Positions 24,701 through 35,495 of a stretch of 64,000 nt of DNA are shown here, piece after piece (position 1 is the stretch's first letter; each line of letters opens with the position of its first letter). The stretch lies in NCBI GenBank assembly GCA_030533445.1, contig CM060068.1:18195479-18259478 (forward strand). The letters are read 5' to 3'. This stretch comes from Cyprinodon diabolis (taxonomy: Eukaryota > Chordata > Actinopteri > Cyprinodontiformes > Cyprinodontidae). A program made the translations under genes and the position numbers. The notes under the pieces were generated by a model. It had not been told where the DNA came from, did not search any database, and was given only the letters and a program-made list of their open reading frames with translations.

Positions 24701-27700
24701 CCGCCTACCTCTATCTGGGGACTTCGACCTCCTTCTTCCCCTAGCATTTGGTGAACGGGAACGTCTCTTGCGAGTTGGAGAACGGGATTTTGACCTGCGG
24801 TTTCTGGCTCGTGACTTGGAGCTAGAACGCTTGCGGCGGGTGGTAGACCTTGAACGTGATCGTCGTCGTCGGGGAGGACTGCGAGATTTGGACCGTCGCT
24901 TCTTTCTTTGTGACGGAGAGACAGAGCTTCTTTTCCTAACTGGAGACTTTGACCTATGAAGGGATAAGATTTGAAAGAATTAATAACAGTAAAGAATGAA
25001 GGACCTTAGTGCCAAGATTCATTGAAATCAAACTTTTTTATTTCTTTAGTATTTAAGAAACGGCGTATTTCAAACCTGGACAACTTTTTCCTGGATGCTG
25101 CCTTTGATGTAGAACGAGAAAGTTTCCTGCGACCAGTGGGTGAACGAGACTTGGAAAGTTGCTTCTTTGGTATTTCTGGAGATGCTGAACGTGAGGAGCT
25201 TCTCTTGCTTTTTGACACAGCTTTGATTGGAGATTCCTCATCCTCTGACCCTTCTGAGGACCCAGAAGCGTCTGAGCCACTGCCTGGTTCTCTTGATGCA
25301 GACCTTGAACTGGGAGCATGCAATTTTTTAGACTTAATGGGCTGATCCTGCAACAAATCCAAGGAACCTCTGGTTTGAGAACAGCCGTCAGCTGCATGGA
25401 GCAACGGTTTCTGGTCACCTGTTGAATGCACCCGGATAGGACAGCAAAAATCAAAATCTATTCTTTTTCTCCAAAGAAAAATGCAGATCTAATGCAAATA
25501 TAAATATTTTTATAAAGTAAAATTAAGAGGATTTACCTGTTTCAACACAAAGTGCTCCATTTTCTTCAACAGCTTTTTCTTCTTGAGTCTTCTGTCTAGC
25601 AGCAGGAGGAGGAAGCTTCTCTTGAATAGCAGGAGTGAGAGCCGTCTCCTCTTGAATAGCAGTAGGGAGAACCTTCTCCACTTGAACCGTAGGAGGGAGA
25701 ACTTTGGCCTTCTCCTCTAGAACCGCAATAGGGGGAAACATCTCCTCTTGAATTGCAGGAGGGAGGGACTTCTCCTCTTGAACCACAGGAGGGAGGGCCT
25801 CCTCTTCTTGAAAAAAAGGAGGCAAAACCTTCTCCTCTTGAACCGCAGGAAAGAGGGCCTTCTCCTCTTGAACAAAAGGAGGCACAGGCTTCTCCTCTTG
25901 AACAAAAGGAGGCACAGGCTTCTCCTCTTGAACAAAAGGAGGCACAGGCTTCTCCTCTTGAACAAAAGGAGGCACAGCCTTCTCCTCTTGAACAAAAGGA
26001 GGCACAGCCTTCTGTAGAACAAAATGAGGGACAGCCTTCTCCTCTAGAACAAATGGGGGGACAGGCTTCTCCTCTTGAACAGCAGGAGGGACAGCCTTCT
26101 CCTCTTGAACAGCAGGAGGGACAGCCTTCTCCTCTTGAACAGCAGGAGGGACAGCCTTCTCCTCTTGAACAGCAGGAGGGACAGCCTTCTCCTCTTGAAC
26201 AGCAGGAGGGACAGCCTTCTCCTCTTGAACAGCAGGAGGGACAGCCTTCTCCTCTTGAACAGCAGGAGGGACAGCCTTCTCCTCTTGAACAGCAGGAGGG
26301 ACAGCCTTCTCCTCTTGAAAAGCAGGAGGGACAGCTTTCTCCTCTTGAACAGCAGGAGGGAGAACCTTTTCCTCATTAGCAGGAGGCAGGACCTTCTCCT
26401 CGTTAGCAGGAGGGAGAACCTTCTCTTTATCTGGAAGAGGAGCCTTTTTATCTTTAGCTGGAGGGGAGGTCTTCTTCACTTTAACTGGTGTGTAAGATAT
26501 GGATCTGGCTGAGGATGAACTTTCAGACCTCCCATCACTGGATTCAGACCTTGACCTGGATTTAGATTTGTTCAAAATAGCAGAAAATGATTTTGACCTC
26601 CTCCTACCCTTTCTTGGAGATCTAGATCTCCTTTTGCTCTGGTGTGGTGATCTGTGTCTTCGGGACAAAGACCGTGATTTTGAACGCTTGCTAGACCTTG
26701 GTGGCGAACGGTTTCTCCTTCCAGTAGACCGAGAACGTCTTTTGACTGCTGAACGGGATTTAGACCGCCTTCGGGAGGGCGGACTTCTTGATTTGGTCCG
26801 TTTGTGAGGACTCCTCGATCTGGAGTGGCGGCTACGCTTGGACATTACAATGGATCGGGAACGAGTTCGCCTACTCCTGCGAGCTGACCGAGATCGCGAG
26901 CGGCGGGACCTGGGTGGTGGCGACCTCCTGCGGCGAGACAAGGATCGACTTCTAGAACGTCTGACTCCTGTACGCCTTGCTGGAGATCTTGATCTAGAGC
27001 GTCCAATAGGACGCCTAGACCTAGAATGAGAATGACGAGGTTTTGTGATGGAACGTGACAATGAACGCCGACTCCCTGCACCACCTCGCCTTGGTGATCG
27101 AGTTCTGGAGCGTCTTTTACCCCCACGGGAACGTGATTTCGACCTTCGTCGTCTCCTTGGAGACCTAGACAATGACGGGGACCTCCGCCCTCTGCACTTA
27201 GGGGATCGTGATACCTTTCTTTTTGGAGAGGGAGAACTTCTGCGTCGCTTTGGTGAATGGGACAAAGATCTCCGTCTTTTAGGAGACTTTGACTTGCTCC
27301 GAGATTTTGACCTCTTCTTTAATGGAGTGACAGACAGAGAGGTGGATCTGGATCGACGGCTAGATCTCTTCTGTGACTTTTGGAATGGAGAAAGGGATTT
27401 TTTCTTTGATTTTGGAGGAGAACGAGACTTAGAACGAGAGAGTCTTTGACTTTTCTGAGGAGTCGAAGACCGCCTTTCCTTAGAGCTTGATGGAGAATGG
27501 GTTCTAGATCTTTCTTTTACAAATTCTCCTGACTGAACCTCAGTTTCTTGCTTTCTGAGACAGGGAGATGGTGACCGACTAGGGCCTGATTGGGATCTCA
27601 TCATTTCTAAGCCCTTAGAGGGAGATAAAGACCTGGGGGACTCAGACTCTTTTACCTTTTCCCCTTGTAGTAAACAAGCCTGATCTTTCAGGATTAGGTC

Positions 27701-30085
27701 ATCCTTTGGAGTACTGCCTTCCTGTTTGGGGATTATGTCTGGTAATTCCTGAGCATTCATGAATTTGGCGTCTCCATAATTGCTTTCAATCTTTACCTCA
27801 ACAGTATCGGTCTGTGTTATCTCATCTTGGCCAACAGAAGGCGATCTCTTATCAGTTTCTTTTTCTAGTTCATTGGTGCAAATACCCGTCTCATCTGTGC
27901 AGGGGACATCAGTGTCTTTTATCTCTTCGGCTTTTATTTCAGGTAATTCAGATTTTTCCATTAAGATGGGAGCTACTTGCTCCTCTTCTTGGTTGTCTTT
28001 TGGATTCAGTTGGGATGTTGGCTCCTTGAGGTCCAGTGCAGCAGCTGGAGAACATTTTCCATTGCCAGCTGTTTTAACTCCTTCCCCCTCAGAGTCAGAA
28101 CCTGAAGCCGAGCTGCTGTCAGACGGCGAGCGTGATGATTTTTTTTCGTGCTTTTCATCTTTCTTTTTCTTCTTTTTTTTCTTCTTCGCAGCTTGCCTTT
28201 TATGTTTTTTGGGTTTTGAGCCTCCATCTACATCTGCATGATGTAAGAGAAACAGTTGCTGTTAGTATTACAATCAGCATTTATTATGTTCTTTTAAAAG
28301 TACAAATCATTGGTGTGTGTCAATTCTGTGTACCTATAACTGCATCTTTTCTCCTCTCCTCTTTAACTCCAAGGTTTTCAGTTCCAGCTGCTGCTGCCAA
28401 TCTGGCACTAAAACAAAAAATTAAGCAAGCTTAATTTCCAGGTCCATGCAAGCCATGTTTATTTGCATAGCATATTTCAGTAACAAGGCCATTTAAAATC
28501 CTTTACATAAATATGACATAAAAAAAACACAAAGTAGGGTATATAAACTTGTATAATAGAAACCAGTTTAAAAAAAACCAGCTGGAACAGAAATTAAACT
28601 AATCATGTTTTACTAAACAGTTTAAATACAGCAGTCACATTTCCATCCTTAAACATAGGATAACTGCTGATGTAAGAAACATTCATTAATTTTCTCTTTT
28701 ATTTTTTTTTCTAATGTTTTCATAGCAGAGAAAGAAAAAAATATGTAGCAAAATAACCCATATGATGGTCTAGTTCAAAGAAAGGACCAAATTCCCCCAG
28801 CTTCGGTAAAATGTATTTCTTGATAGCTGATTGCTCTAATTCAGCCCATCAGTCATATGTCTCTCAACGTTTTCATCCCCTCAGTTAACATATAGAATAT
28901 TCTTGTGCCAAAGTGAATAATAGGGCCCCTAGTCTGAGGACATTGTTGTTTTATATGTTTATACAAATGTAGAGGTTTCGCTACTGGAATAACTGTAAAT
29001 CATTTAGTAATTTATTGTGATACTCTGATATCACATGGTGGTTAATGCTCTTTTTACAAATAATATACTTTATATGACTTTGTTGGTTCACATCATTTTG
29101 ATAGAAACCAAATGTTAAAACCTGGTCAACACATATTCATGCATATCCTCCCTCCATGCATCCAGTCTCTTCACAGATGTTTCTGTGAATTCCTTTACCT
29201 GATGGCTATACATTTTGGAAATTAAGACCATCCTTTGATACCATAAACATACATAAATATTTTTTTTTTCACGGTAGCCAATGAGGTTATATTGTCAGAA
29301 CTTGTGTTCTAACATAAATTCTCAGTAGCATGTATTAAACAAGGTGCCTATATGAACAACGTAAAATGTAAAGATCTTGTATATGCTACATTTAAAATGA
29401 CCGATGGCTTTTGCGAAAGAAAAGCAGCCGTTTCTTCATCCTAAGCTTAAGAAAAGAATATTAAAGAGCATTTTATATTGTACAATATTATAGTCTTCTT
29501 TAACCATTGTAGAAGTTTAACACAAAATGAATATACATATACATTTTCTGTCTGACCTGGCTCTAGTGGTCCTTCTTGGTGGTGGAGGAGGCTCTGCGTC
29601 GGACTCGGCACCAGATTCTGAACTGCTCTCCTTCTCGCCTTTTCTCCTCCTCTTCTTCTTTTTGCTTTTGTGTTTTCTATGCTTCTTGTTTTTCTTGTGG
29701 GGTGCCTCAGTACCTTCCTTGGCATTCACATCATCTTTTTCAAGCGTGTCATCCTCACCTGTACATGTAAGGCAATAATTTAGTGATCTTTTTTTTTATT
29801 GCTCAAAAAATAAAACACAAGGAGAATTGTCATAAAAGTTTGCCCTGACAGAGTGACCAAGACGTGTCATGCTCAGGAATCAGCATGAGTCTTAAACACA
29901 ATGCAATTTAATTTATCCTTTGCAAACCTACATTAAAAAATTATGACCAAAAAAATAATTTGTTTTTAAAAGTAAAATGTAATTTAGGTTGTATGAAATG
30001 TAAGATACATGAAAATTAGCGTACATTATACACTTTGAAGAGCTAGATATTACATACCTGATGGAATGTCCATTGCACATTCCAT
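21762..30085 (-). CDS. son: SON-like RS-domain splicing cofactor (C-terminally short)
   Basis: SON is a nuclear-speckle scaffold that aids splicing of weak introns. I join eight coding exons: 30085-30058, 29758-29557, 28407-28334, 28233-25537, 25418-25076, 24953-24430, 24333-23855 and 21836-21762. All junctions are GT-AG, phases fit, and the total is 1474 codons. Start: the ATG at 30085 (MECAMDIPS) is the first in-frame Met after an in-frame stop in the same exon. Order: basic KKKKRRRK region; RS domain at about residues 316-653; VPPAVQEEKA-type repeats at about 703-990; second RS domain at about 1001-1289; the SON signature LLEIAKANAAAMCAKAG at about 1294; a Met/Pro/Ala-rich stretch; and KCKMIANSKEE...KPHVSD. 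It then stops (DDES, TAA), where human SON continues into a G-patch and a dsRNA-binding domain. It could be a short isoform, a reduced paralogue, or a gene whose 3' exons I missed. Confidence 0.85.
22213..23038 (+). pseudogene. Pogo/Tigger-type transposase remnant in the last SON-like intron
   Basis: The plus strand carries pieces of a DDE_1 (pogo-like) transposase. 22219-22491 has NMDEVPLTFDIPVNHTV (containing a catalytic Asp) and FTVVLGCHANGQKLPPMLIF. A frame-shifted bridge around 22490-22580 reads CDSMCAHLTADVKKK (the next Asp block). 22565-22807 is the acidic C-terminus (ATVCGWIVDAWANV, then an Asp/Glu-rich end). The N-terminal DNA-binding part and the left transposon end are missing. The right flank holds the sub-terminal repeats typical of the group (cggtgcgccttatggtcgtg at about 23009). 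It is broken by frameshifts and deletions and so is inactive. Confidence 0.8.
25600..26430 (-). repeat. 30-bp coding minisatellite inside the SON-like gene
   Basis: A 30-bp unit (10 codons, VPPAVQEEKA and variants with VPPFVQEEKP or LPPANEEKV) repeats about 27 times. Eight consecutive units at 26071-26310 look identical, and a second homogenised block of five lies at about 25867-26010. Because the unit is a multiple of three, array changes keep the SON-like frame open. Four of the six frames stay open here, which produces a spurious 208-codon plus-strand ORF. Confidence 0.95.
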
Positions 30086-30396
30086 TACGGCCGCGCAGAG
30101 ATGTGGTAGAGTGCCTTCTTAATGATCTTCAAACAGAAGTCTCTCAGTGCTGGAAAACAAAGGTAATATGATATTAATATGCATTATGGATAAACACAGC
30201 GTCATTACTTTATCAAGCGTTTTGCCCACGATCAAAATAAAATAAATTAGAAAGGAATCCTAAAGGAGTAAATCATGAAAATCTAATCGGGGAAAAAGTG
30301 AAAGCAATTAAATGCGTTTTATTTCACATAAGATCTCTTTCTTCAAAAAGTCTTTTAATTACTTAATTTGTGATAAATTGATTTATGTTGTCTTTA

Positions 30397-32849
30397 GGGC
30401 TGTAACTAACAATCATTTTGCTAATTGATTAACCTGTTGATTATTTTTCGATTAATGATCGGATAGCAAAAGGTTTCTTTTCCACTTGAGGTGTTCTGAA
30501 TAGAGCATGATGACGGACAAAAAGTTTTCCACCTTAAATGCAAAAGGTTTATATGGGTTTTTTTTTGTTACAATTTTGGTAAAATTACTGCTCTAAATAG
30601 GTTGTTCTGCCAGCTAAAGGTATGTCTTAGAGTCTCTATACTCCATTTAATGATAAATGATAAACTAAATTATTTGAGGACTATTTCAATAAATGAAATG
30701 CAGTTAGAACTGATTGAAATGCAATGTGAAAATTCTCTGAAGAATCAACATCAACTTCTCTCCCTCCCTGAATTTTATCTGAGTTTGGATAACGGCAAGT
30801 TTCCTTTGATGAGACACCACTCAAAAGAATGATGAGCCTATTCGGCTCGACTTAAAGATGTGAACAAACATTTTCTCTGCTAAATGAGAACAAAAGCAGG
30901 CTGAGAACAATAATGACTGATAGACATCTCCGTGAAGTCCTTCATGTTGTCAACCACCAAACTTTCTCCCGACATGTCAGGCATCCTTCAATACAAAGGA
31001 CAGCATCACTGCCCCCACTGAGTGCAGTGTTCTTCATGTCATATGTGAGTTGGACTTCACACGGGATCACCTAGTATGTGTTGAGTATATGTATGTGGAT
31101 TTATTGCATGTGAAATAATTAAAGAAACAAACACAGCATTCATGTGTCAATAGGTTACCTCTACTGCGTGGCCAGGCCATTGGTTTATTTTTCTCTATTT
31201 GGCCCTCACTAAAAAAAAAGTGTGGACACCCCTGGCTTAAGGGGTGTCTAAAGTGATGAGCAAACTTTCAATTTCCGGATGGTCTGCTACGTAGATGACT
31301 AATGGTTTTAAAATTTAAAGCAAAACAACCAACTATTGAAACAGCCTTGGAACATCACACTACCACAGCTGTCTCTGAAGGTATGGTGTCTTTTTTTCTG
31401 AATATTTGTTTGCTCTACACTAATAGCAACAAAGTGCATATCTTTAAAAAATGTCCACATATATCACATTGCTACATAATATTTTATGAACATGTGAGAA
31501 AAGCCTTTGTGATGTTTTTGGTCTAGTGGGGCATTTTGGCCTAGGATTCTCCCATAGATCCAACTTTTGCTCAGTTTCTTTCTTATCGTCCTGTCATGAA
31601 CAATCTCAAGTTATGTAGGTACAGCTTCAGGGTTCTTAAAGGTTCTTGAAGTGGGCAACACATGTTAACTTGTATAATTTTCAAACCTTAGCCTTTTCAC
31701 ACAGGGTGATGTTTGTTTCTATAGATTTTACCCTAAATAAATGAATCATATCAAAACTGCAGTAAGTATTTACCAAGGTTAAATCTGTACATTTCTCATC
31801 TTTAACATTTAAGTGCCTTGAAAAAGACTGGGTATCTATAAGAGGGTCAATAATTTTTTTTTACAGCACTGTATACATTGATATTTACAATATCAAGTTG
31901 TTATATTTACAATATTCTGTATTGAATAACGAGAAAGATTCAACATTTGGTATGTTACAATGAGCTGCTCAGTGGCTAGGCTGTGCGATTTTGCCACAAA
32001 TGTAAATTGACATTTTATTTCGATTATCCTTTGCACTAAGGACTAGCATAATGAGCTTATCGAGGGTCGATTGTCCTGGGAATATAGTGTTTCCCTTAGC
32101 CAGAGGTGTATGGATCTGAACTCTAGCTGCAGCTCTTTGATCCCCTCTGTGAGGTGGGGGACACACTTGCTGGAGTGAGACAAATAGTATCTCACTCTAC
32201 AAAACCTTGAGTACCTCTGCCATTTGGAAATTGCATTTATTCAAATTGAGATCAAATTGCGAATGCCAGAGAAATGTTCAGCCCTAGTGTTTGGCAGCTA
32301 ATTGGGCTCCCATCATTTGGGTTTACTCCTGACATATCTGTCCACTCAAAAACAGCAAAAAATGTTGTTACTGACAGTTTGAGCTTCTATCACCTATAAA
32401 CAAAGACATTTGACTTTTATCAGGCAATCTATTGGCAGACAAAACTAAAAGTGTGTATGCTGGAAAAAATTTAAACTTTAGTGTCAGGATTAACAGGAAC
32501 TATTAGCTTCAATTTGAGTGACACAATCTGTTAGAAAAAAAATGTATGCAAAATAACGTTAACTCTGATCGAAAAAGATCTGCCTAATCACAATTAGCCA
32601 ATATTTTTGAAAAATCGTTAATTTAGTGACCGGAGAACACATTCTCTAAATGTGTCATTTGTTGAAAGAACCACTTAGAGCAGAGAAAAATATGCATTTA
32701 GAATTCACGATTAAGACCCCTTAGTCTATCAACTTGATCTATTCAGAAACTACTTCAGAATGAAGGTTTTAGCTGCACGTGGCTTAAGTTCAGTTAAAAA
32801 ATATAACAGATTAGTCGATTTGCAAAGCAATCAATAGCAGCAGCCCTAT
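30397..32849. mobile_element. Possible hAT-like element pair of ends, degenerate
   Basis: The left end tagggctgtaactaac (30397) and the right end agcagcagcccta (about 32837-32849) are inverted, and both are followed inward by att/cgattaatc-type sub-terminal motifs. A related end occurs at about 42756 in reverse. I cannot match an 8-bp duplication, and the 2.4 kb between them has no transposase, so this may be two separate old insertions. The interval also holds a fragment ending 'tgtggacacccctgg' (31222-31236), typical of another hAT group. No exon is visible in the interval. Confidence 0.35.
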
Positions 32850-33367
32850 TTATAACGGCATTATACTTGATTTAAAAACAGCACAAACCACAATGCAAAT
32901 ACATGCACAAGGAGCACGTATGATCTGGAGCATTATAAACTGACAATGAGGCTATAAAAACATACTGATCTTAAAGAACCCAGACTGCACAACTCTATAA
33001 AGAAATTACAATTCATTCCGTATAATAATTACAGTTAATTGTTTATGTCCTCATCAAACAATGTTAACACAAGCGGCGGATATACGCTTACCAACTTGCT
33101 GTTTTAATGTTTAATCACATCTCGACTTAATTTCGCTGACTTGAACTAAACGCAATGTGCTGGGATTAAAAGGCTTTTAACACTGTATTCAAACCCGCAT
33201 TGAAAGCGAAGCTGAACGAGAAAAAAGTTGTGTGCACATCGCCAGCCCGTAAACACGTTAGATAACGTTATCCAGGCCTACAATGCCCTAGCTAACATTT
33301 ATTTTCCATATGGCATCCGTTCGCTTTAGCTAAGCACAACATAATCAATTTTATAATAAGAAATACC

Positions 33368-33790
33368 TCGTTTTCAATTTCTACAAGCTGTTTAAAGCTG
33401 TATTTTTATTTAATTTTTGGCCGCATGAGCCAAATATCCGGCCTATGAAAAGATGCGGCCTCACGCGCCGACAACGCACATACAGCTCAAACATTTAAGC
33501 TAGTTTATAGCTGCTATGTTTTAGCTGCTACTGATGTCAACAAAGCAAACTTCTCCCTCGGTCACAGTTTCAGCTGTGTAGCACATATTTACCAGTTTAT
33601 GATAAAAGGCTCCGGTTGCTACAAAGGTGAGTAGCGGGACCAGGTAAATGCTGGACTAAATTGCGCGAAATCAAGCAGTTGGTAAATATGCTACCCGTTA
33701 AGTTAGCTCACACTCTGCTCCGCCATGATGGAGAGAGGTATCCCAGCATGCCATGCTTCGCGGGTTGAACGTCTGCGTCACCATTTCCAA
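33368..33790. promoter_or_regulatory. Probable divergent promoter between SON-like and ercc1
   Basis: This is the most CpG-rich stretch between the two divergent genes. On the minus strand a good splice donor (CGAG|GTATTT) lies at 33367, fitting a 5' untranslated SON-like exon; on the plus strand ACAAAG|GTGAGT at 33626 fits a non-coding exon reading toward ercc1. At 33739-33758 'tatcccagcatgccatgct' resembles the ZNF143/STAF motif, and 33722-33730 (ccatcatggcgg on the minus strand) resembles YY1. No TATA box is evident. First-exon assignment is inference; ercc1 may start nearer its first coding exon at 35496. Confidence 0.5.
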
Positions 33791-35495
33791 GGCAACGCTA
33801 CAGCAAACACCTACCCTCCAAAACAAGAGTTTCCACATGCTGAATGTGTGCTTATGGTACATTTCATGGTCAAAAAACTGTGATTTAGTGTTAGAAATCA
33901 AACCAGTAGTAAATGCTGATGTCTAATTACACAGTGTCTCATTTTTATCAATAGTCAAAACTTGAACCTTAGCATATCTAACCAAACTTAAAGGCAATAA
34001 TCTAAACGAGATGTTATATGTCTTTTTTGTGTGGTTTTCTGTTGTCATCAGAAATAGTGTCAGTAGCCTTTTATATTTCTACTCACAAAGCATGCTCTTT
34101 GTTGTCATACAACAGCCTTTTTCAGCCAAATAAAATTGGTTCTTCTTATTCATTCATTTGTTTGTTGTTTATTTATCTGCTGGAATTCCCTTTATAGATT
34201 TGTAAACCTCGTAATCATGCAGCTGCCTGCTATCCATGACATTTTTGTGATAATGGTATGAACTTAAACATTAATTGGATTTTTCTCAGAATTACAAGAT
34301 ACAATAGATGTAACCAATGTAGCCATGCTCAGCAGCCTATACTTAACCTCTGTAAATTATTTTGTGTTGCACATTTCTTTTTAAGGATCAAATCTAGATT
34401 CAGATACTATGGAGAATTTATTAATCCCAACCAATCAATAGACAAGGAAGGTTCTATTGTTGATTAAATAAGAGGCAGGGTGCACTTATCTAATAGGGGC
34501 CAATTTCCTTAATATCCATGTTTTTGGGTAGTAAATGCCTGCAATATGCAGCAGCCAATGATTATCAATAAAACTCATTAATGCAGTGGGAGAACACGCA
34601 AATGACATGAAGAGAAACAACTTCCCATTTAAAAAGGAAAGACTTTTGGTATTTGAGAAAACTGGGATCACTATAAAATCACAGCTTCTCAAATACCCAG
34701 ACAGAAAATAGTTTTAAATTGCTTATGAAACATAGTGGCTGACAATTTTCATACTATTAAATCAGTCACATAAACTAAAACACATCTACGTTTAGTGAGC
34801 AAAAAAGAGGCTCAAAGTAGATCACCACAATATGCACAGAAATACATTGTTATAAACTCCTATTGCCAAACAATGGTTAGCTGCTTACTGTGAATATTGG
34901 TTGTAGATTTCACTGCTTTCGCACTTGGATATAAAGCAATGTCAAGCCACATTGAGGCAATGCATGCAAATTTAATAAACTACAGAGAGAGAATTGAGGG
35001 AGTATAAATAGACATTAAAGCAAAAATGTGTGCTGTACTTTATAGATGGGCTCAAACAAATCTGCAGATTTTAAACATAAAAGTGTGCTACAAAAACAAT
35101 TTTAGTTAACTATCTGGGTTTCCTAAGTCCTTTTTCCACTGTGTATAGATGTGTCACTACAAAGGTCAAGGGTAGCTAATGCTACTTTTTACAGAACTCA
35201 TAGATTTTTATTCACTCACCGATTAAGCAACAGGAAAAAAAAATATGTATGTTAAGATGTGCTTTTATTTTGGTAGTCCCGACTCCGGATGTGAAAACTC
35301 CAGTCTTTCTTTTCTTATGGAACGTTAGTGGAGTTTTACATAACACTCCTTACCAGTTGGTGGCGGAAATGCTCACTTAACATTTTTGCCAAACGCCATA
35401 AAAAAATTCAATAAGAACAAGAAGAGGTTCATATAATAGATGATTTTAATGTGAAACGTTTTATTTTATGAAAAAGATTTTTTTTTTAAACGGAA
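33791..35495. other. ercc1 upstream region / possible 5' intron, nothing else seen
   Basis: AT-rich sequence with short chance ORFs (34258-34467, 34486-34692). No conserved coding block or transposon ends are recognised. Confidence 0.4.

Noticed and set aside
24438..24959. 173-codon plus-strand Arg/Asp/Leu-rich ORF
   Set aside because: Antisense shadow of the RS-domain exon 24430-24953.
25748..26512. Long plus-strand ORFs (up to 208 codons) opposite the SON-like repeats
   Set aside because: They arise because a 30-bp stop-free unit keeps frames open; the minus-strand frame has the RS domains, splice sites and SON similarity.
33698..33735. MAEQS start codon on the minus strand as an alternative SON first exon
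   Set aside because: The exon at 30058-30149 has stops in the frames upstream of its own ATG, so coding cannot continue into it; ATGGCGG here is better read as a YY1-like motif.
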